From: Streptomyces hoynatensis
GTDB taxonomy: Bacteria > Actinomycetota > Actinomycetes > Streptomycetales > Streptomycetaceae
NCBI RefSeq assembly: GCF_003626535.1
Contig: NZ_RBAL01000008.1
Span: 248,001-312,000 of the forward strand
Length of the DNA stretch: 64,000 bases
Direction of reading: 5' to 3'
Shown here in pieces: positions 34,761-43,086 of this stretch. The notes beneath the pieces are model-generated. The model did no database searches and was not told the DNA's origin. It saw only the letters and a program-made list of their open reading frames with translations. A program made the position numbers and the translations under genes. Position 1 is the stretch's first letter; each line of letters begins with the position of its first letter.

Positions 34761-34937
34761 TCAGGCCCAGTAGCTGTTTCCGGTCGCGTAGCAGTTCGCC
34801 GTGGAGGCGGTGCAGACGCAACTCACCGGACAGCGATCGGCGGCGTGGGCCGCCTGTTCCACGGAATCGAAGACGACGCGGGGTTCGACCGGGAAATCCC
34901 CGGCCTGGCGCGGAACAAGATCGGACAAGGCTTCCAT
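34761..34937 (-). CDS. Lanthipeptide precursor peptide
   Basis: 58 residues, ATG at 34937 with GAGGAG 7 bases upstream. Residues 1-35 form an acidic leader without cysteine (MEALSDLVPRQAGDF, then FDSVEQAAHAADR). The C-terminal part from Cys36 has four Cys (36, 40, 42, 49) and six Ser/Thr (39, 43, 45, 46, 52, 55), ending GNSYWA; this is the composition needed for up to four thioether rings. It lies directly before the synthetase gene on the same strand, separated by a hairpin. There is no GG cleavage site. The leader's short helix EALSDLVPRQ may be the recognition element. Core boundary and ring pattern are inferred. Confidence 0.88.
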   Translation of the reverse strand: MEALSDLVPRQAGDFPVEPRVVFDSVEQAAHAADRCPVSCVCTASTANCYATGNSYWA

Positions 34938-34976
34938 GACGGCTCCTCGCTGCGGTTGTTCCCTGCGAACGGGGCG

Positions 34977-35005
34977 ACCGTAACACCGGGGACGCACGGA
35001 ACCAA
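34977..35005 (-). promoter_or_regulatory. Candidate promoter of the lanthipeptide operon
   Basis: On the minus strand TTGGTT (35005-35000) and TACGGT (34982-34977) are separated by 17 bases, giving a start near 34970 and a leader of about 33 bases to the precursor ATG. The -10 is a fair and the -35 a good match to the vegetative pattern. Confidence 0.45.
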
Positions 35006-35136
35006 CGACGCGATAAAGCCACCTCTTGCCGCCTGGATTCGGCACCCATATCGTTGATCCGCCGCACAACTCCCGTGATCACGACATAATCTGACGGGAA
35101 TGCACGGTAGCCGCCGGCTCGGGGAGGGACCCGCCC

Positions 35137-36510
35137 ATGACCACACGTGGACGTCACCGCCGCTATCGGCCCAGTGCCGTCTCGCGCGCCTCCCTGACCG
35201 TCACCGCCTCGGGGGCCGGCCTCGCGCTCCCGCTGATCAGCGCGGCCCACGCCTCCGCGGCCTCCGCCGACACCTGGGACCAGGTCGCCGAGTGCGAAAG
35301 CAGCGGCGACTGGCACATCAACACGGGCAACGGGTATTTCGGCGGGCTGCAGTTCGCCCAGAGCACCTGGGAGGCGTACGGCGGCACCGCATACGCCGCG
35401 CGGGCCGACCTGGCCACCAGGGACCAGCAGATCGCCATCGCCGAGCGGGTGCTGGCCGGCCAGGGTCCCGGCGCCTGGCCCGCCTGCTCCGGCGAGGCCG
35501 GGCTGACCCGCGGCGGGGGCGCGCCCGAGGTCTCCCCCGGCGCGGGCCCGGAGCACGAGCGCGCCGGGGCGGAGCAGGCGAGCCAGGCCGCCGACACGCG
35601 CCCCGCCGCGCACGACGCGCACCCGGCGGCGCGGGACGCCGAGGCGCCCGCCCGCCAGGACGGCGACCTGTACGAGGTGGTGCGCGGCGACACCCTGTTC
35701 GGCATCGCCACCACCCACGAGGTGCGCGGCGGCTGGCAGTCGCTCTATGAGCTCAACCGCCGCACGGTGGGCGGCGATCCCGACCTCATCTTCCCCGGGC
35801 AGCGCCTCGCCCTGCACGCCCCGGCCACCGGCCACGAGCCGGCGGCGGACGGGGGCACGGAGGAGGCCGCGGGGCACCCGCAGGACCCGGCCGCGGACCA
35901 GGAGCAGGCCCGGGACGAGGAGGCCGCGCAGGAGCGCGCCGCGGAGGAGGAGCGGGAGGCCGAGGAGGCCCGGCAGGCCGAAGAGGCCCGGCAGGCCGAG
36001 GAGGAGGCGGCGGCCCGTGAGGCCGCCAGGGCCGAGGAGCGGCAGGAGGAGGAGCGCGCGGCGCACGCCCAGGGCGAGCGGGAGGAGGAGCCGGCCGACC
36101 GGCAGGCCCCCGCCTACACGGCCCCGGTGGAGGCCGCCATCGGCACGCCCTACCACGAGCCGGGCTCCTGGTCCCTCGGCTACCACACGGGCGTGGACTT
36201 CCCCGTCTCCACGGGGACCTCGGTGCGGGCGGTGGCCGCCGGCGAGGTGGTGTCCGCCGGCTGGGCCGGCTCCTACGGCTACGAGGTCATCGTCCGCCAC
36301 CCCGACGGCCGGTACAGCCAGTACGCCCACCTCTCGGCCATCTCGGTCTCGGCCGGGCAGCCGGTCGGCAGCGGGCAGCGGCTCGGCCGCTCGGGCGCCA
36401 CGGGCAACGCGACAGGACCGCACCTGCACTTCGAGATCCGCACCAGCCCGGCGTTCGGCACCGACATCGATCCGCTGGCGTACCTGCGGGAGCACGGCGT
36501 CTCGGTGTGA
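35137..36510 (+). CDS. Secreted cell-wall hydrolase: Rpf transglycosylase + LysM + M23 peptidase
   Basis: 457 residues. Signal peptide about 1-43. Residues 46-118 are a resuscitation-promoting-factor fold (TWDQVAECESSGDW, INTGNGYFGGLQFAQSTWEAYG) with catalytic Glu54, which cuts the glycan. A LysM peptidoglycan-binding domain is at about 178-227 (YEVVRGDTLFGIA, LIFPGQRLALH). Residues 240-322 are a Glu/Ala/Arg-rich, probably coiled-coil linker. Residues 333-452 are an M23 peptidase with zinc ligands H350-x3-D354 and H431 in HLHFE, plus H398 and H429, which cuts stem peptides. One chain thus carries both glycan- and peptide-cleaving sites. It is divergent from the lanthipeptide genes. Confidence 0.93.
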   Translation: MTTRGRHRRYRPSAVSRASLTVTASGAGLALPLISAAHASAASADTWDQVAECESSGDWHINTGNGYFGGLQFAQSTWEAYGGTAYAARADLATRDQQIAIAERVLAGQGPGAWPACSGEAGLTRGGGAPEVSPGAGPEHERAGAEQASQAADTRPAAHDAHPAARDAEAPARQDGDLYEVVRGDTLFGIATTHEVRGGWQSLYELNRRTVGGDPDLIFPGQRLALHAPATGHEPAADGGTEEAAGHPQDPAADQEQARDEEAAQERAAEEEREAEEARQAEEARQAEEEAAAREAARAEERQEEERAAHAQGEREEEPADRQAPAYTAPVEAAIGTPYHEPGSWSLGYHTGVDFPVSTGTSVRAVAAGEVVSAGWAGSYGYEVIVRHPDGRYSQYAHLSAISVSAGQPVGSGQRLGRSGATGNATGPHLHFEIRTSPAFGTDIDPLAYLREHGVSV

Positions 36511-36715
36511 GCCGGGGCGCCCGGCCGGTGGCAATTCGGCCAGCCGCTGGCTTGATGCCATCGGGCGCGGCGGCGAAGAATCATGACAGATGCCCAAGTA
36601 ACCCCCTGGCCGCGCGAGGTGGCCCCCTGGCTTCCTTCCCTCGCCCGTGGCCAAGTCGTTACCCTCGTCGGGCCGACATCAATGCGCGCATATGCAGGGG
36701 ACATTGGAGACGCCG

Positions 36716-37528
36716 ATGGAACGACCCGCCTGGGCGCCGCAGGGCATCGACCTGTCCCTGCCCAGCATTTCGCGAATGTACGACTACTACCTCGGCGGAT
36801 CACACAATTTCGAGGTGGACCGCGAGGCGGCCCGCAAGGCGATCGGGCTGCTTCCCGGACTGCCCAAGATCGCTCAGGCGAATCGTGCCTTCATGCGCCG
36901 CGCCGTCCGGTACGCGGTGGAGCGCGGAGTGACCCAATTCCTGGACATCGGCTCCGGCATTCCCACCTTCGGAAATGTGCACGAGGTGGCGCAGGCGGCC
37001 AGTGCCGAGGCCCGCGTCCTGTACGTGGACAACGATCCGGTGGCCGTCGCGCACAGCAAGGCGGTGCTCGCCGACGTGCCGCGCGCCGGCGTCCTCGCGG
37101 CCGACTTCAACGACCCGGCGGGCATCCTCGACAGCGAGGAGACCGGGCGGCTGCTCGACCTCGGCCGGCCGGTCGCGCTGCTGCTGGTGGCCGTGCTGCA
37201 CTTCTTCCACGACGAGGACAAGCCGCACGAGAGGCTCGCGGAGCTGCGCGACGCGCTGGCCCCGGGCAGCCTCCTCGTCCTCAGCCACGCCTCCACCGAG
37301 GATTCGCCCGCGACCCCGGAACAGGGCGCGGGCCTCTCGGAGCTCTACCGCAGCGGCGGCAACACGCTGGTGATGCGCTCCGGGGAGGAGGTCGCCCGCT
37401 TCTTCGACGGCTTCGACCTGGTCGACCCGGGGCTGGTGGCGATGCCGGACTGGCGCCCTGACGGGCCGCTCGACGAGGAGGACCCCATCGTGTACGCAGG
37501 CTACGCGGGAGTAGGACTCAAAGCGTGA
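36716..37528 (+). CDS. SAM-dependent methyltransferase, DUF574 family
   Basis: 270 residues. The family hallmarks are PSISRMYDYYLGGSHNFEVDR near the N-terminus and QFLDIGSGIPTFGNVHE, a SAM-binding glycine loop, around residue 80, with YVDNDPVAVAHS (acidic SAM ribose loop) next. ATG 36716 has GGAG 6 bases upstream; an in-frame start 23 codons earlier is not family-like. It is translationally coupled (GTGA) to the c-di-GMP gene that follows. The methyl acceptor is not known for this actinobacterial family. Confidence 0.88.
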   Translation: MERPAWAPQGIDLSLPSISRMYDYYLGGSHNFEVDREAARKAIGLLPGLPKIAQANRAFMRRAVRYAVERGVTQFLDIGSGIPTFGNVHEVAQAASAEARVLYVDNDPVAVAHSKAVLADVPRAGVLAADFNDPAGILDSEETGRLLDLGRPVALLLVAVLHFFHDEDKPHERLAELRDALAPGSLLVLSHASTEDSPATPEQGAGLSELYRSGGNTLVMRSGEEVARFFDGFDLVDPGLVAMPDWRPDGPLDEEDPIVYAGYAGVGLKA

Positions 37529-39690
37529 CACCCTCGCCCTCGGGGCGCTCCGCCCCGCCCGGCACCGAAGGCTGCGCGGAACCGCCCGACGGAATGGCGC
37601 GTTTCGCGCGGATCTGGTGCCGCGCGGTCTACCCGGCGACCGCGACCTCCATGACCCGCCAGGAGTTCGAGGACCTGCTGCTGCGGCTGACCGTACGGCT
37701 CACCGAGGCGCTGCACTCCAGGCCCTTCGACCCCGCTCCCGGGCGGGAGGTGGGCGCCGAGCTGGTGGCCGCCCACTGCACGGCGGCCGACTCGCTGCCG
37801 CGCATCCTCGGCGTCATCGACGCCTATCTGCTGCTGTACTGCGCGGACGCCGCCGAACTCCCCGTCGAGGAGGGCCGCATCCGCTGCACCCGCCTCCAGC
37901 ACACGATCTCGGCCGGCTTCGCCAAGGCGCTGCAGGAGCGCACCAGGACCGAGCAGGAGGCGATGTCCAGGGCCGCGCTCGCGGCCCAGACCGAGATCGC
38001 GCGCGCCCTGCACGAGAGCGAGACCCGCTTCCGGGCCGTGTTCAAGGACGCGGCGCTCGGCATCGGCATCGCCGACATGGCCGGGAACATCCTGGACACC
38101 AACCACGCCCTGACCCAGATGTTCGGCGGCTCGGACCACCACGTCCGCAGCCGCAACCTGCTGGACTGGACGCACCCGGAGGACTCCCCCGACATGTGGC
38201 GCATGCAGCGGGAGCTGATGCGCGGGGAGCGGGAGCACTTCCAGGTGGAGAAGGCGTACGGCCGCACCGACGGCACCGTGCTGTGGACGAACCTGACGGT
38301 GTCCCTGCTGCGCGACGCCGAGGGCAAGCCCCGCTACATGCTGGCCATGATGGAGGACGTCTCCGAGCGGCGCCTGCTCAACCTGCGGCTGCGCTACCAG
38401 GCCACGCACGACGCGCTGACCGACCTGCCCAACCGCTCCCTGTTCTTCGAGCGCCTCGAGCAGGCCCTCGCCCCCGGCTCCGGCTGCGCCAGGCTCGGCC
38501 TGTGCTACCTGGACCTCGACGGGTTCAAGGCGGTCAACGACAGCCTTGGGCACGCCGTCGGCGACCAGTTGCTGATCGCGGTGTCCGAGCGGCTCCACGG
38601 CTGCGCCTCGGGCCCGGGGCAGATGCTGGCCAGGATCGGCGGCGACGAGTTCGTGGCCCTGGTCGTCGACCCGCCCTCGCCGAAGGCCGTCACCGAGCTG
38701 GCCGAGCGGGCGCTTGACGCGCTGGCCACCCCGGTGGAGGTGGGCGGGCGCGAGCTGATGGTCAGGGCGAGCATCGGCGTGGTGGAGGGCCCCACGCGCC
38801 ACCTGACCGCGGCCGAGGTGCTGCGCAGCGCCGACATCACGATGTACCGGGCGAAGGCGGAGGGCGGCAACCGCTACGCCCTGGCCGACCCCGACTCCGA
38901 CGCCAGGGCCATCAGCCGCCACCACCTGACCCACCACCTGCCCGCCGCGCTGAAGGGCTGCGAGTTCTTCATCGAGTACCAGCCGCTGGTGAAGATGCAG
39001 GACGGGAGCCTGGAGGGCGCGGAGGCGCTGGTGCGCTGGAGCCATCCGCGGCACGGGGTGCTCGGCCCCGACCGGTTCATCCCGCTCGCCGAGCACACCG
39101 GGCTGATCGTGCCGCTGGGCCGCTGGGTGCTCCAGGAGGCCGTGCGGCAGGCCTGCCAGTGGCAGGTCCGCGGCATCGGCGGGGCGCGGCCACTGAAGGT
39201 GAACGTCAACCTCTCGCCGCGCCAGCTGCACCACCCGGAGCTGGTCGAGGACACGGTGGCGGTGCTGGAGGAGGCCGGGCTGCCGCCGAGTTCGCTGTGC
39301 CTGGAGGTGACCGAGACGGCGATGATCAGGGCCGACGAGAACGAGCTGCGGCCGCTGCGCCAGCTCGCCGAACTCGGCGTGGGCATCGCCCTGGACGACT
39401 TCGGCACCGGGTACTCGAACCTCGCGAACCTGCGGCGGCTGCCGGCCAGCACCCTGAAGCTGGACCGCTCCTTCACCCTCGGCCTCCAGCGGGCGCCCGC
39501 CGACCCGGTGGACCTGAAGATCGTCGAGGGGATCGTCTCGCTCGCGCACACCCTCCAGCTCTCGGTGACCGTGGAGGGCGTGGAGACCTCGACGCAGGCC
39601 GAGCAGCTCAGGGAGCTCGGCTGCGACTCGGCGCAGGGCTGGTACTACGCCAGGCCCGGCCCGCCCGAGCGGCTCCCCGAGGCGGTCTGA
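37525..39690 (+). CDS. PAS-GGDEF-EAL c-di-GMP turnover protein (RmdA/CdgA-like)
   Basis: 721 residues, predicted soluble. Residues 1-160 form a helical actinobacterial N-terminal region, 165-285 a PAS sensor (ESETRFRAVFKDAALGIG), 290-455 a GGDEF diguanylate cyclase with intact RIGGDEF (372-376), and 470-715 an EAL phosphodiesterase with EAL (500-502), NLSPRQL, TETAMI and DDFGTGYSNL. Both active sites look intact, so it may make and degrade c-di-GMP. The layout matches Streptomyces RmdA, which affects development. GTG 37525 overlaps the methyltransferase stop. Confidence 0.92.
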   Translation: MTPSPSGRSAPPGTEGCAEPPDGMARFARIWCRAVYPATATSMTRQEFEDLLLRLTVRLTEALHSRPFDPAPGREVGAELVAAHCTAADSLPRILGVIDAYLLLYCADAAELPVEEGRIRCTRLQHTISAGFAKALQERTRTEQEAMSRAALAAQTEIARALHESETRFRAVFKDAALGIGIADMAGNILDTNHALTQMFGGSDHHVRSRNLLDWTHPEDSPDMWRMQRELMRGEREHFQVEKAYGRTDGTVLWTNLTVSLLRDAEGKPRYMLAMMEDVSERRLLNLRLRYQATHDALTDLPNRSLFFERLEQALAPGSGCARLGLCYLDLDGFKAVNDSLGHAVGDQLLIAVSERLHGCASGPGQMLARIGGDEFVALVVDPPSPKAVTELAERALDALATPVEVGGRELMVRASIGVVEGPTRHLTAAEVLRSADITMYRAKAEGGNRYALADPDSDARAISRHHLTHHLPAALKGCEFFIEYQPLVKMQDGSLEGAEALVRWSHPRHGVLGPDRFIPLAEHTGLIVPLGRWVLQEAVRQACQWQVRGIGGARPLKVNVNLSPRQLHHPELVEDTVAVLEEAGLPPSSLCLEVTETAMIRADENELRPLRQLAELGVGIALDDFGTGYSNLANLRRLPASTLKLDRSFTLGLQRAPADPVDLKIVEGIVSLAHTLQLSVTVEGVETSTQAEQLRELGCDSAQGWYYARPGPPERLPEAV

Positions 39691-39827
39691 GCGGCGGCCA
39701 CTTCGGCACGCCGCCGCCCGGTGCCGCCTCGGCCCGGTGCCGCGCCGCGGTCGGTGCCGCCTCCCGGCCCGGTGCCGCGCCGCCGCGCGCCGCGGTCGGT
39801 GCCGCGCCGCCGGCCTGCCTGGCGCGT

Positions 39828-41156
39828 TCAGGGCACGACGCGCAGCCGGCCCGGGCGGGTGGACTGCGGCTCGGGCAGGCGCAGCGGGCGCGCGCCCGGC
39901 GTGAGGGAGCCGAGCACCGCGCCCTCGGCGCCGCGGGCGCCGGTCGCGGAGGGGAAGACGCCGGGCAGCCCGTGCACGCTGAGGAAGCCGAGCAGCGCGA
40001 ACAGGTACCCCTCCTTGGCCTGGGCCGGCAGGCCGAAGTCCTCCGGCCGCCTGATCCTCACCGGATCGGCCAGCGCCCTGATCCGGCCCATCAGCACCGG
40101 GTTGCGCACGCCGCCGCCCGAGACCACGAGCTCGCGCAGGCCGTGCTCCCGGCAGGCCGCGGCGACCAGTTCCGCGGTGAGCTCGGTGACGGTGGCGGCC
40201 AGGTCCGCCGCCTCACCTCCCGCGCCGCGGCCGGACGCCCCCAGGCGGTCGCGCAGGTAGCCGGCGTGGAAGAGCTCCTTGCCCGTGGACTTGGGCGGGG
40301 ACAGCCGGTAGTACGGCTCGTCGAGCAGCACGGCAAGCAGCTCCCGGTCCACCCGGCCGCGCCTGGCCCAGGCCCCGTCGGTGTCCATCCGCTCGGCCCC
40401 GCCGCTCGCCTCGGTGACCACGGCGTCCAGGAGGGCGTTGGCCGGGCCCAGGTCGTAGGCGGTCACCGCGCCGCCGGGGCCGCGGACGGTGATGTTGGCG
40501 ATGCCGCCCAGGTTCAGCGCGCCGCGGCCCGCGCCGCCGTCCGCGCCGAGCAGCAGCAGGGCGTCCAGCATGGCCATCAGCGGCGCGCCCTGCCCGCCGC
40601 GGGCGATGTCGCGGGTGCGCAGGTCGGAGAGCACGGGCAGTCCCGTGGCCTCGGCGATCCAGGCCGGGCCGCCCAGTTGCAGGGTGCCCAGGGCCTCCGC
40701 CCCGGCCACCCAGTGGTAGACGGTCTGCCCGTGGGAGACCACCAGGTCGGCCCGGCCGCCCGCGAGCGCCGCGTCCGCCCGCGCGGCGACCTCGCCGAAG
40801 AACTGTCCCAGGGCGGTGTCGAGACGGCACACCTGCTCCAGCGTGGTGCCCGCCGGGGGCAGGGCCGCGGCCAGCCGGTCGCGCAGCTCCCTCGGGTACG
40901 GCTCGCTGTGCAGCCCGAGGGGGCGCAGCACGATCCCCACGCCCGCCGCGGCCCCCTCGCTCGCCCGGTCGCCCGTCCCCTCGTGCGCCTCCGCGCCGAG
41001 CGTCTCGAAGGAGAGCTCGGCCACGGCCGCGTCCACCGCGTCGTACGAGGTCCCGCTGAGCATCCCGATCACGCGCCGGGGCCGCGGCCCCGGGGCATCC
41101 GGGCGGAAAACGGTCGGGGTGCCTGCCACGGGCTCGGTAGGATGAGTGATGTCCAT
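39828..41156 (-). CDS. anmK: Anhydro-N-acetylmuramic acid kinase
   Basis: 442 residues, longer than the usual 370-390 by an N-terminal tail and an internal Glu/Ala-rich insert near residue 60. The ATP/sugar motif GMLSGTSYDAVDAA, SHGQTVYHW, NLGGIANITV and LVVSGGGVRNPVLM are AnmK hallmarks. It opens and phosphorylates 1,6-anhydro-MurNAc from cell-wall turnover to MurNAc-6-phosphate. ATG 41156 has no ribosome site; an alternative GTG at about 41074 would start VIGMLSGTS as in most relatives. It is divergent from metG with a short 68-base gap. Confidence 0.93.
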   Translation of the reverse strand: MDITHPTEPVAGTPTVFRPDAPGPRPRRVIGMLSGTSYDAVDAAVAELSFETLGAEAHEGTGDRASEGAAAGVGIVLRPLGLHSEPYPRELRDRLAAALPPAGTTLEQVCRLDTALGQFFGEVAARADAALAGGRADLVVSHGQTVYHWVAGAEALGTLQLGGPAWIAEATGLPVLSDLRTRDIARGGQGAPLMAMLDALLLLGADGGAGRGALNLGGIANITVRGPGGAVTAYDLGPANALLDAVVTEASGGAERMDTDGAWARRGRVDRELLAVLLDEPYYRLSPPKSTGKELFHAGYLRDRLGASGRGAGGEAADLAATVTELTAELVAAACREHGLRELVVSGGGVRNPVLMGRIRALADPVRIRRPEDFGLPAQAKEGYLFALLGFLSVHGLPGVFPSATGARGAEGAVLGSLTPGARPLRLPEPQSTRPGRLRVVP

Positions 41157-41224
41157 AACAGTGATTCGTCACCCTCCGTGACCGTCTACTGCGAGCGTTC
41201 TTCTCACCATTGGAGCATCCGAGG

Positions 41225-42943
41225 ATGGCCCGACACCTCATCACCAGCGCGCTGCCCTACATCAACGGGATCAAGCACCTGGGGAACATGGTCGGCTCGA
41301 TGCTCCCCGCCGACGTCTACGCCCGCTACCTGCGGCAGCGCGGCCACGACGTGCTCTACATCTGCGCCACCGACGAGCACGGCACGCCCGCGGAGCTCGC
41401 GGCCAAGGCGGCCGGGCTGCCCGTGGCCGAGTTCTGCGCCAGGCAGCACGAGGCGCAGAAGGCGGTCTACGACGGCTTCGGCCTGAAGTTCGACCACTTC
41501 GGCCGCACCTCCTCGGCGCAGAACATCGAGATCACCCAGCACTTCGCCCGCCGCCTGAAGGAGAACGGCTTCATCGAGGAGCGCACCACCCGCCAGGTGT
41601 ACTCGCCGGCCGACGGCCGCTTCCTGCCCGACCGCTACATCGTCGGCACCTGCCCCTACTGCGGCTACGAGGCGGCGCGCGGCGACCAGTGCGAGAACTG
41701 CACCCGGGTGCTGGACCCCACCGACCTGCTCGACGCCCGCTCGGCGGTCAGCGGCAGCACGGACCTGGAGGTCAGGGAGACCAAGCACCTGTTCCTGCTC
41801 CAGTCGAAGCTGGAGGGCCAGGTGGCCGCCTTCGTCGAGGAGAACGGCAAGGAGTGGCCGACGCTCGCCTCCTCCATCGCCCGCAAGTGGCTGACCGAGG
41901 GCCTGCTGGACCGGGCCATCACCCGCGACCTGGAGTGGGGGGTGCCGGTCCCCGCGGACGTCTGGCCGGAGCTGGCCGCCGAGGGCAAGGTGTTCTACGT
42001 GTGGTTCGACGCGCCGATCGGCTACATCGGGGCGACGAAGGAGTGGGCCGACGCCGCGGGTGAGGGCGAGGCGCGCGACTGGCGCGCCTGGTGGTTCGAC
42101 GCCGACGAGGCCGTCAGGTACACGGAGTTCATGGCCAAGGACAACGTGCCCTTCCACACGGTGATGTTCCCCGCCACCCAGCTGGGCACCCGCGAGCCCT
42201 GGAAGAAGGTCGACTACGTCAAGGCGTTCAACTGGCTGACGTACTACGGCGGCAAGTTCTCCACCTCGCAGAACCGCGGCATCTTCGCCGACGCCGCCCT
42301 GGAGCTGCTCCCCGCCGACTACTGGCGGTACTTCCTGATGGCGGGCGCCCCGGAGTCGGACGACGCCTCCTTCTCCTGGGAGCTGTTCTCCTCCGTGGTC
42401 AACAAGGACCTGGCCGACACCCTGGGGAACTTCGTGAACCGGGTGCTCTCCTTCTCCCGCAAGCGCTTCGGCGAGCAGGTGCCCGCCGGGCACGAGGCGG
42501 GCGAGGCCGAGCGGCGGCTCGGCGAGGAGATCGCGCGGCTGCTCGGCGAGTACGAGGAGCACCTGGAGGCGCTGCAGTTCCGCAAGGCGGCCTTCGCGCT
42601 GCGGGCGCTGTGGAGCGCGGGGAACGCCTACCTGGAGGAGAAGGCGCCCTGGCTGGAGATCAAGACCGACCCGGAGGGCGCCGCGCTGACCCTGCGCACG
42701 GCGATGAACCTGATCCGCCTGTACGCGGTGGTCTCCGAGCCCTTCGTGCCCTTCACCGCGCGGGCCCTGCGGGGGGTGTTCGCGCGGGAGGACGCGGCGA
42801 CCTGGGTGACGGCCGAGGAGGCCACGGCCCTGGACCTGGTGCCCGCGGGGACCGGCTTCACCGTGCCCCCCGTGCTCTTCGCGAAGATCACCGAGGAGGA
42901 CCTGGAGGGCTACCGGGAGCGCTTCGGCGACGCCGGGGCCTGA
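41225..42943 (+). CDS. metG: Methionyl-tRNA synthetase
   Basis: 572 residues, class-I synthetase. HIGH appears as HLGN in SALPYINGIKHLGN, and the zinc knuckle has CPYCGYEAARGDQCENC near residue 142. The KMSKS loop reads KFSTSQNRG, lacking the second lysine. The anticodon-binding helical domain fills the C-terminus, and no dimerisation (Trbp111) domain follows. It charges tRNA-Met for initiation and elongation. Actinomycetes often have more than one MetRS gene; whether this is the only copy cannot be told here. ATG at 41225 is chosen over TTG 41210. A TAGGAT at 41138-41143 may be its -10. Confidence 0.93.
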   Translation: MARHLITSALPYINGIKHLGNMVGSMLPADVYARYLRQRGHDVLYICATDEHGTPAELAAKAAGLPVAEFCARQHEAQKAVYDGFGLKFDHFGRTSSAQNIEITQHFARRLKENGFIEERTTRQVYSPADGRFLPDRYIVGTCPYCGYEAARGDQCENCTRVLDPTDLLDARSAVSGSTDLEVRETKHLFLLQSKLEGQVAAFVEENGKEWPTLASSIARKWLTEGLLDRAITRDLEWGVPVPADVWPELAAEGKVFYVWFDAPIGYIGATKEWADAAGEGEARDWRAWWFDADEAVRYTEFMAKDNVPFHTVMFPATQLGTREPWKKVDYVKAFNWLTYYGGKFSTSQNRGIFADAALELLPADYWRYFLMAGAPESDDASFSWELFSSVVNKDLADTLGNFVNRVLSFSRKRFGEQVPAGHEAGEAERRLGEEIARLLGEYEEHLEALQFRKAAFALRALWSAGNAYLEEKAPWLEIKTDPEGAALTLRTAMNLIRLYAVVSEPFVPFTARALRGVFAREDAATWVTAEEATALDLVPAGTGFTVPPVLFAKITEEDLEGYRERFGDAGA

Positions 42944-42962
42944 GCCGCGGCCCCTGCCCCTG

Positions 42963-42998
42963 GCGAGCCCCTCCCCCCTGGCGGGCGGAGGGGCTCGC
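42963..42998 (+). terminator. Terminator hairpin after metG
   Basis: GCGAGCCCCTCC/GGAGGGGCTCGC, a perfect 12-bp stem with a 12-base loop, begins 20 bases after the metG stop. It is followed by CGCGTTCCC rather than a T tract. Confidence 0.8.
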
Positions 42999-43086
42999 GC
43001 GTTCCCCGGGCGCTCCCGCGCCGGCGCCCGCCCGGTGCCCGCGCGACTCTCGCCCGGTGCCCGCCCGGCTCGTTGCGTGGTGCCGC

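Noticed and set aside
34938..35136. c-di-AMP (ydaO-type) riboswitch before the Rpf-like gene
   Set aside because: Such riboswitches precede rpf genes in Streptomyces, so I looked for one. The gap is short, and I could not find the conserved core pairings; GGGACCCGCC near 35125 alone is not enough.
41157..41224. T-box or other tRNA-sensing leader before metG
   Set aside because: The gap to the divergent gene is only 68 bases and has no specifier stem or T-box sequence.
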